DNA of 5,188 nt, taken from NCBI GenBank assembly GCA_022360595.1, contig JAKSCN010000345.1:1-5188 (forward strand), written 5' to 3'. Source of the stretch: Chromatiales bacterium. GTDB taxonomy: Bacteria > Pseudomonadota > Gammaproteobacteria > Chromatiales > Chromatiaceae. A program made the translations under genes and the position numbers. How positions within the stretch are numbered: the stretch's first letter is position 1; each line of letters starts with the position of its first letter. Under the pieces are notes generated by a model that did no database searches, had not been told where the DNA came from, and worked only from the letters and a program-made list of their open reading frames with translations. Of the stretch, positions 1 through 4,407 are shown in pieces.

Positions 1-777
1 AAGCGGCTGATCGCTTTGACGGCTGCCGGTGAAGCGGTACTGGCCTATGCCAGACAGGCGCTGGCGATTCGTGAGAATATTTTGGCGATAGGGCAGGATC
101 ATGTTGAAGAAGCGGTGGGTGTGCTGCGTATTGGTACCACACATACGCAGGCGCGCTACGTGTTGCCGCCAGTGATTCGCGCTTTTCGCAAGATCTACCC
201 CTCGGTGAGCCTGCAGATCCATCAGGGTACCCCTCAGGAGCTGGTGGAGATGGCGCTGACAGATCGGGTCGACTTCTCCATCTGTACCGAGCAGTTGGGT
301 CAGCAATCGTCGTTAAACGCTATTCCTTGCTACCGTTGGAATCGGAGTTTGATCGCGCCGAAAGGGCATTCGGTTTTTGAACGCAGCTCCATCACACTGG
401 AAATTCTGTGTGAGCACCCACTCATCACCTACACCTTCGGTTTTACAGGCGCCAGCCGGTTACAAAACATCTTCTCCCGGGCAGGGCTGAAGCCGGAAGT
501 GGTATTGAGCGCCGCTGATACCGATGTGATCAAAACCTACGTGCGTGAGGGGTTGGGTGTGGGGCTGATCGCCAGTATGGCCTACTCGACTGAGCAGGAT
601 AGTGATCTGGAGCTGCGTGATCTTAGCCATCTTCTACCCTGGGAGACCACCTGGGTGGCTTATCATAAAGATAAGTATCTGCGCCGTTACCAGCAGCGCT
701 TTATTGATCTGCTCGATAACATGATTATGGAGAACGGTATTGTGATCTCCGCGGCTGAAGCGGGCATCGAATTATAG
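1..777 (+). CDS. cysB: CysB-like LysR-family transcriptional regulator, 5'-truncated by window edge
   Basis: The reading frame is open from base 1 and ends at TAG 775-777, giving 258 residues. The N-terminal winged helix-turn-helix lies outside the window; alignment of motifs from memory to enteric CysB (324 aa) suggests about 53 residues are missing. What remains is the linker helix and the substrate-binding-protein-like effector domain. The segment GTTHTQARYVLP (from about base 133) is the CysB signature, and the Thr/Thr/Gln that contact sulfate or N-acetylserine in CysB (T100, T102, Q103) are present. Matching threonines also occur in CTE (base 286 on, T149 equivalent) and GFTGAS (base 439 on, T202 equivalent). 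CysB-type proteins are cytoplasmic tetrameric activators of sulfate assimilation genes that respond to acetylserine. The TTG at 16 is an internal codon, not the start. Cbl-like paralogues share these motifs, so the exact regulon is uncertain. No clear terminator follows. Confidence 0.88.
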   Translation, partial: KRLIALTAAGEAVLAYARQALAIRENILAIGQDHVEEAVGVLRIGTTHTQARYVLPPVIRAFRKIYPSVSLQIHQGTPQELVEMALTDRVDFSICTEQLGQQSSLNAIPCYRWNRSLIAPKGHSVFERSSITLEILCEHPLITYTFGFTGASRLQNIFSRAGLKPEVVLSAADTDVIKTYVREGLGVGLIASMAYSTEQDSDLELRDLSHLLPWETTWVAYHKDKYLRRYQQRFIDLLDNMIMENGIVISAAEAGIEL

Positions 778-806
778 AAATAGTATGTTCATCTGGTTTT
801 TTGAGC

Positions 807-818
807 GGATTTAAATCC
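807..818. promoter_or_regulatory. 12-bp perfect palindrome upstream of aroF
   Basis: GGATTTAAATCC is a perfect inverted repeat in the 123-base gap between the cysB-like gene and aroF, about 85 bases before the aroF start. A second short dyad, CTGA-gttaa-TCAG (818-830), lies just downstream. Such sites often bind dimeric regulators. The sequence does not match the TyrR box (TGTAAA-N6-TTTACA) that controls aroF in enteric bacteria. The role as an operator is inference. Confidence 0.3.
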
Positions 819-834
819 TGAGTTAATCAGTGAG

Positions 835-864
835 CTTTCAGATTGTGGATAAACCCCGTATCAT
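835..864 (+). promoter_or_regulatory. Possible sigma-70 promoter of aroF
   Basis: TATCAT at 859-864 matches the -10 consensus at five of six positions. CTTTCA at 835-840 is a poor -35 (three of six) with an 18-base spacer. A transcript would start near 871, about 30 bases before the aroF ATG. The weak -35 would fit an activated promoter. The call rests on consensus matching only. Confidence 0.3.
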
Positions 865-900
865 GTCCCCCCTTAACTGTTCCAACCAGATGCCAAGACG

Positions 901-1980
901 ATGATCAAAGATAGTCTCAACAACACCAATGTTGCCGCTGAACGGGTACTGATATCCCCGGCTGATCTGAAACGCCACATCCCCCTTACACCTGAAGCAG
1001 AGAAGGTGGTGTGGGATGGCAGACAGACCATCAAGAACATTCTCACCCGTGCAGACCACCGTCTGCTGGTGGTGACCGGCCCCTGCTCAATCCACGATGT
1101 GGATGCGGCAAAAGAGTACGCCGAGCGGTTGAAGAAGCTGCATGATGAGCTATCCGATACCCTTTTTATTGTCATGCGTATCTATTTTGAGAAGCCTCGC
1201 ACCACCGTTGGCTGGAAGGGGTTGATCAATGATCCCAGCATGGACGACTCGTTTCATATCGAGGATGGCCTGCACAAGGCGCGCGAACTGCTGCTTTGGT
1301 TGAGTAAACTGGGCCTGCCCTCCGCGACCGAGGCATTGGACCCGATCAGTCCCCAGTACCTGGCTGACCTCTTCTCCTGGGCGGCAATTGGAGCGCGCAC
1401 CACCGAGTCCCAGACCCATCGCGAAATGGCTTCGGGTCTCTCCATGCCGGTCGGCTTCAAAAACGGCACTGACGGCGGTCTCGATGTGGCGATCAACGCT
1501 CTCCAGTCGGTCTCCCAGCCCCACAGCTTTCTCGGTATCAACCAGAATGGCCAGGTGACGGTGATCCAGACCAAAGGCAATGTCTGCGGCCATGTGATTC
1601 TGCGTGGCGGTAACAAGGTCCCCAATTACGACTCTGTGCATGTAAAACTGTGTGAAGAGGCGCTCTCCAAAGCGGGGTTGCCCGAGAATATTGTCATTGA
1701 CTGCAGCCACGGCAACTCCAACAAGCAGCCTGAGTTGCAGCCGCTGGTGGCTGAGAATGTCGCCAACCAGGTGCTGGAGGGCAACCGCTCGATTATGGGC
1801 ATTATGCTGGAGAGCCACCTTAAGGCAGGAAATCAACCGATTCCGGATGATCTCTCCAAGATGGAGTACGGCGTATCGGTGACAGACGCCTGTATCGATT
1901 GGGATACCACTGAACAATCCTTGCGGGGTATCGCCGAAAAGTTGCGTGATGTACTGCCAGAGCGGATTAAGGTTACCTGA
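901..1980 (+). CDS. aroF: 3-deoxy-7-phosphoheptulonate (DAHP) synthase, class I, tyrosine-sensitive AroF type
   Basis: A cytoplasmic TIM-barrel enzyme that condenses phosphoenolpyruvate with erythrose 4-phosphate, the first committed step of the shikimate pathway. The 359 residues match the class I-alpha length (350-356 in E. coli). GPCSIHD carries metal ligand C62. MRIYFEKPRTTVGWKG supplies R93 and K98, SAIGARTTES-like GARTTES gives R166, GFKNGTDG gives K187, ILRGG gives R235, and H270 (DCSHGNSNK), E304 (MLESH) and D329 (SVTDAC) complete the metal site. The N-terminus (MIKDSLNN) and the FLGINQNGQ segment resemble tyrosine-sensitive AroF rather than AroG; N8 and P148, where AroF feedback-resistant changes are known, are retained, as is Gly at position 212. 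The start is ATG 901: the in-frame TAA at 874 excludes an ATG upstream. The ribosome binding site is weak. Feedback by tyrosine is predicted, not shown. Confidence 0.95.
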   Translation: MIKDSLNNTNVAAERVLISPADLKRHIPLTPEAEKVVWDGRQTIKNILTRADHRLLVVTGPCSIHDVDAAKEYAERLKKLHDELSDTLFIVMRIYFEKPRTTVGWKGLINDPSMDDSFHIEDGLHKARELLLWLSKLGLPSATEALDPISPQYLADLFSWAAIGARTTESQTHREMASGLSMPVGFKNGTDGGLDVAINALQSVSQPHSFLGINQNGQVTVIQTKGNVCGHVILRGGNKVPNYDSVHVKLCEEALSKAGLPENIVIDCSHGNSNKQPELQPLVAENVANQVLEGNRSIMGIMLESHLKAGNQPIPDDLSKMEYGVSVTDACIDWDTTEQSLRGIAEKLRDVLPERIKVT

Positions 1981-2003
1981 CGGGAGCTGGGTCGAGGTGG
2001 TAT

Positions 2004-2036
2004 AAAAAAATCAGGGCCGCGAAGGGGAGGCGGCCC
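2004..2036 (-). terminator. Rho-independent terminator reading leftward
   Basis: Read on the minus strand, GGGCCGC (2036-2030) pairs perfectly with GCGGCCC (2020-2014) around a 9-base loop, followed after three bases by seven T (2010-2004). On the plus strand the hairpin is preceded by the A-run and followed by CAAATC, with no T-run, so it would not work as a standard terminator for aroF. It lies 354 bases beyond the stop of the class II DAHP synthase, so it ends either a long 3' untranslated region of that operon or a separate minus-strand RNA. Confidence 0.65.
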
Positions 2037-2056
2037 CAAATCAAAGGAGGAGATAG

Positions 2057-2111
2057 GGCTGATAGAGTGAAGTGCTACTGCGATACTTCCTTTGACTTCA
2101 CTCCATCAGCC
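2057..2111. repeat. 16-bp inverted repeat (stem-loop)
   Basis: GGCTGATAGAGTGAAG (2057-2072) and CTTCACTCCATCAGCC (2096-2111) are inverted copies with 15 of 16 positions complementary, flanking a 23-base loop. The single exception (2064/2104) becomes a G-U pair in minus-strand RNA. This is the longest inverted repeat seen in the window. It is visible directly in the sequence; its function is unknown. Confidence 0.8.
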
Positions 2112-2208
2112 GTTGGAATTATTAGACCACTACTGATGGTTTGGTCGCATTGAGAATTCGCAATCGCTGAAAAAAATCTCAGATTTTTCTGAAAAATTGT
2201 TTAGGGGG

Positions 2209-2235
2209 TTGCCAATAGCAGAATTCTCCCATAAT
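2209..2235 (+). promoter_or_regulatory. Possible sigma-70 promoter inside the convergent gap
   Basis: TTGCCA (2209-2214) resembles a -35 and CATAAT (2230-2235) a -10 with five of six matches, but the 15-base spacer is short. The upstream 2170-2197 stretch consists of phased A and T runs (A7, T5, A5) placed where an UP element would lie. A transcript would start around 2242. No protein gene follows on this strand, so it would drive only the candidate RNA ending near 2342. Confidence 0.25.
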
Positions 2236-2241
2236 GAAATT

Positions 2242-2342
2242 CCCGGAATTGCTCTCCATAGGGGTAGCCCGCGATTACCCTATCCCAGGCAAGTCGGCAT
2301 GGTGCCCGTTTTCCATTAGCCGATGTAGGCAATGGTGTTTTT
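2242..2342 (+). ncRNA. Candidate plus-strand small RNA of about 100 bases
   Basis: Between the possible promoter and a terminator-like hairpin lie two further hairpins: ATAGGG(g)TA pairing with TACCCTAT (2258-2266 with 2276-2283, one bulged G) and GGCA-tgg-TGCC (2296-2306). The layout of promoter, two stem-loops and terminator is that of a free-standing small RNA, and it lies opposite the downstream region of the class II DAHP synthase message. No known RNA family was recognised. The 5' end is a guess from the weak promoter. Confidence 0.25.
2313..2342 (+). terminator. Weak Rho-independent terminator reading rightward
   Basis: CCATT(a)GCC (2313-2321) pairs with GGCAATGG (2328-2335) around a 6-base loop with one bulged A, followed by TG and five T (2338-2342). 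The stem is only moderately GC-rich. It could end the aroF transcript after a long 3' untranslated region, or the candidate small RNA. Confidence 0.4.
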
Positions 2343-2389
2343 GAAGTGATTGAGTGTGATCTTAGTGTTAACAGGCCCCGAACGGCCCA

Positions 2390-3724
2390 CTAACGTTTGG
2401 CTTTGTCAACGATCGCCAGAGCCATCTCCAACGCCTGCTCGTAGTTGAGACGTGGATCGACCTGGGTTTTGTAGGCGCGCTGCAGACCTTCCGCATCCAG
2501 ACCACGGGCGCCGCCGATGCATTCGGTTACATCATCCCCGGTCAATTCAAAGTGAACACCCCCCAAGACACTCCCTTCTGCCTGATGAATATCCAGGGCC
2601 TGTTCCAGCTCGGACAGGATGTTGTCAAACCGGCGGGTCTTATAGCCGCTTGCGGTAGTTTCGGTATTACCGTGCATCGGATCGCTAATCCAGAGCACCT
2701 CTTTTTCGGTTCGCTCAACTGCGTTGATCAGGCGGGGCAGATGCTCCGCAATGTTCTGCGCGCCAAAACGGTGGATCAGAACCAGCTTGCCCGGCTCGTT
2801 ATTGGGGTTCAGTGTGTCAACCAGGCCTTGAATCCACTCGTCGGACATGCCCGCGCCCACTTTCACGCCGACAGGGTTTTCAATGCCGCTGAAGTATTTG
2901 ATATGGGCGCCGTCCAGCTCGGCGGTGCGATAGCCGATCCATGGCAGGTGAGTGGACATGTTGTAGAAACCGCTACGATTGGGCACCCGGCGTGTCAGGG
3001 CCTGCTCGTAGTGCAGGTGTAGCCCCTCGTGGCTGGTGAAGAACTGGATCCGGTTGATCTCGGTATTGTCCGCGCCACCCAATGTCTCCATGAACTTCAG
3101 TGAGCTGGAGAGATCGCCAACAATACGCTGATACTCATCGGACAGGTTGGAGTGGTGGACGAAGTCGAGATCCCAGTTTTCAGGGTGGTGCAGATCGGCA
3201 AAGCCGCAGTCTGACAGTGCCCGAATGAAATTGAGGGTCATGGCGGCACGGCCGTAACCGCGCAGCAGGCGCACCGGATCGGGAACCCGGGCCTCAGCGG
3301 TGAATGCAGGGCCATTGATCAGGTCACCCCGATAGCTGGGCAGAGTGACACCGTTAATGGTCTCGGTGTCGGCAGAGCGCGGCTTGGCATACTGACCGGC
3401 GATACGCCCCAGGCGAATCACCCGCTTGTTGAGGCCATGGATCAGCACCAGGCTCATCTGCAGCAGGATTTTCAGTTTGTTGGTGATGACCGGTGAGGTA
3501 CAGTCGGCAAAGTTCTCGGCACAATCGCCCCCCTGCAGCAGAAATGCTTCCCCCTTGGCTGCTGTCGCCAGTTGGCTCTTGAGGGCCTCGATCTCCCAGG
3601 AGGTGACCAGCGGTGGCAGTTGCGAGAGCTGGTCGATGACGTCGTTCAGGGCGGTTTGCGAAGGATAATTCGCCTGCTGCTTGGCAGCGTGTTGCTGCCA
3701 AGCGTCGGGTTGCCAATTGCTCAT
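2390..3724 (-). CDS. 3-deoxy-7-phosphoheptulonate (DAHP) synthase, class II (plant-like)
   Basis: Catalyses the same reaction as AroF, joining phosphoenolpyruvate and erythrose 4-phosphate in the cytoplasm, but belongs to the class II family with negligible sequence similarity to class I. The 444 residues match proteobacterial members (about 450). The four metal ligands known from the Mycobacterium tuberculosis enzyme are recognisable: C68 in QGGDCAENF, H351 in WISDPMHGNT, E393 in HFELTGDD and D423 in VDPRLN. Other family blocks are RIAGQYAKPRS (107-117), LPSYRGDLING (128-138), FFTSHEGLHL (228-237) and GIENPVGVKVG (280-290). The start is ATG 3724-3722, nine bases after the iorB stop; there is no clear Shine-Dalgarno sequence, which suggests translation coupled to iorB. 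It is the last gene of the leftward unit. Names such as aroA-II or aroH are used inconsistently, so no symbol is given. Allosteric control cannot be read from the sequence. Confidence 0.95.
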   Translation of the reverse strand: MSNWQPDAWQQHAAKQQANYPSQTALNDVIDQLSQLPPLVTSWEIEALKSQLATAAKGEAFLLQGGDCAENFADCTSPVITNKLKILLQMSLVLIHGLNKRVIRLGRIAGQYAKPRSADTETINGVTLPSYRGDLINGPAFTAEARVPDPVRLLRGYGRAAMTLNFIRALSDCGFADLHHPENWDLDFVHHSNLSDEYQRIVGDLSSSLKFMETLGGADNTEINRIQFFTSHEGLHLHYEQALTRRVPNRSGFYNMSTHLPWIGYRTAELDGAHIKYFSGIENPVGVKVGAGMSDEWIQGLVDTLNPNNEPGKLVLIHRFGAQNIAEHLPRLINAVERTEKEVLWISDPMHGNTETTASGYKTRRFDNILSELEQALDIHQAEGSVLGGVHFELTGDDVTECIGGARGLDAEGLQRAYKTQVDPRLNYEQALEMALAIVDKAKR

Positions 3725-3733
3725 AGTGGTAGT

Positions 3734-4336
3734 TTAGCAGGCCGCATCAGCCGCCTGGCCAGCCTCGAAAGCCTTTTCGTTGATCTCAACCAGTTTGGGC
3801 TTTTTAGCACGGAAGCGGTCTACAATCTCGTTTTTCAGAATATCGGGTGAGAAGGGCAGGTAGGTGGAGATGGCACCCAGCATCACCGTATTGACCAGAC
3901 GGAAGTTACCCAACTCGCGGGCGATGGCGCCAGCGTCAAAAGCGTGGACATCGATACCTGCAGCGATGATTTCGCCAACCGGATCTTCCGGGTAGTCGAA
4001 CAGGCCGAGGCTGACGACAGGGGGCTCCTGCTTCATGGTGTTGACCATGGCCACCCCCCCTTCACGCAGATGGGTGCACCAGCGCAAGGATTCAGCAGGT
4101 TCGAAGCCGACAATAATGTCGGTCTCGCCCGGTGGAATGGCGGGTGAGAGCACACGCTCGCCAAAACGCACATGGGAGGTGACCACACCACCACGCTGGG
4201 CCATACCGGCTACTTCGGTCTTCTTTACGTCGTAGCCCTGTTTCAGGGCGGTCTGGGAGAGTACCTCCGCAGCCGTCATTACACCCTGGCCGCCGATACC
4301 GGCTACCAGAATGTTGGTTGTCTTCTTTTCGCTCAC
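3734..4336 (-). CDS. iorB: Indolepyruvate:ferredoxin oxidoreductase, beta subunit
   Basis: The small subunit of the enzyme that oxidatively decarboxylates indolepyruvate and other aryl pyruvates to the aryl-acetyl-CoA, passing electrons to ferredoxin. The 200-residue product is of normal length for IorB and consists of one domain of the pyruvate/2-oxoacid:ferredoxin oxidoreductase gamma type. The signature GIGGQGV (13-19) near the N-terminus and EVAGMAQRGG (41-50) followed by SHVRFG are characteristic. No iron-sulfur cysteine motif is present, as expected, since these lie in IorA. The start is GTG (4336-4334), with GAG about eight bases before it as a poor ribosome binding site; an in-frame TGA upstream leaves no ATG alternative. 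It follows iorA by 71 bases and precedes the class II DAHP synthase by 9. TAA ends the gene. Confidence 0.93.
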   Translation of the reverse strand: MSEKKTTNILVAGIGGQGVMTAAEVLSQTALKQGYDVKKTEVAGMAQRGGVVTSHVRFGERVLSPAIPPGETDIIVGFEPAESLRWCTHLREGGVAMVNTMKQEPPVVSLGLFDYPEDPVGEIIAAGIDVHAFDAGAIARELGNFRLVNTVMLGAISTYLPFSPDILKNEIVDRFRAKKPKLVEINEKAFEAGQAADAAC

Positions 4337-4375
4337 GATAGACTCGCTAATTCTAAAGGCTTCTAAATCCGCTCA

Positions 4376-4393
4376 GCTTCGGCGGGCCGAAGC
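4376..4393 (-). other. Hairpin in the iorA-iorB intercistronic gap
   Basis: GCTTCGG (4376-4382) and CCGAAGC (4387-4393) form a perfect 7-bp stem with a 4-base loop in the 71-base gap after the iorA stop. No T-run follows on the minus strand, so it is unlikely to terminate fully. It could act as a partial attenuator, an RNA processing site or a stabiliser of the iorA message. The structure is seen; the role is inference. Confidence 0.5.
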
Positions 4394-4407
4394 CCACCGT
4401 CTGCTGA

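Larger units (their letters stand above)
2004..2113 (-). ncRNA. Candidate small RNA or structured 3' UTR with anti-Shine-Dalgarno linker
   Basis: On the minus strand the order is: a 16-bp stem-loop (2111-2096 with 2072-2057), a 20-base unpaired linker (2056-2037) containing CCTCCTTT, then the terminator hairpin with its T7 run. One stem position is A-C on the plus strand but G-U on the minus strand (2104/2064), so the stem is fully paired only in a leftward transcript. CCUCCUU repeats the anti-Shine-Dalgarno tail of 16S rRNA, the kind of exposed C-rich motif by which several known bacterial small RNAs bind ribosome binding sites. No good promoter was found immediately upstream; CTAATA near 2124 is a poor -10. 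It may instead be the tail of the class II DAHP synthase message. Confidence 0.35.
1981..2389. other. Convergent intergenic region dense in dyad symmetry, no convincing protein gene
   Basis: This 409-base gap separates the 3' ends of two converging DAHP synthase genes. It is much richer in A+T than the genes in its middle part. Dyads in order: 2014-2036 hairpin; 2057-2111 long stem; 2125-2146 (GACCA/TGGTC); 2149-2164, a 16-bp palindrome around GAATTC with one symmetric mismatch; 2172-2188 and 2183-2197, overlapping A/T-only-type dyads; 2258-2283; 2296-2306; and 2313-2335. No start codon within good reach of a Shine-Dalgarno sequence opens a sizeable frame on either strand. The individual elements supported best are listed separately. 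Confidence 0.7.

Noticed and set aside
16..18. TTG at 16 as the start of the cysB-like gene, and TTG at 5178 as the start of iorA
   Set aside because: Both frames continue to the window edges with family-like residues and both proteins would lack required domains; they are internal codons.
797..802. T6 run after the cysB-like gene as a terminator
   Set aside because: No GC-rich stem precedes it, so it lacks the hairpin of a Rho-independent terminator.
802..813. 12-base match TGAGCGGATTTA shared with the minus strand near 4362-4373
   Set aside because: One or two 12-base matches are expected by chance in a window of this size on both strands, and the flanks differ.
1150..1917. 255-codon open frame on the minus strand inside aroF
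   Set aside because: It lies wholly opposite aroF, whose catalytic motifs are intact; its translation shows no recognisable domain and no ribosome binding site was evident. It is a by-product of codon bias.
2041..2111. A true H-type pseudoknot formed by the two crossing helices
   Set aside because: The 6-base connector cannot span the length of both full helices, so simultaneous formation is geometrically implausible; competing folds are more likely.
2067..2153. 28-codon frame starting at GTG after the strong GGAGG
   Set aside because: The spacing of 16 bases is too long, the start lies within the long stem, and the peptide has no recognisable feature; kept only as a finding about the orphan Shine-Dalgarno sequence.
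2552..3022. 156-codon open frame on the plus strand opposite the class II DAHP synthase
   Set aside because: It is antisense to a well supported gene and its product has no family features.
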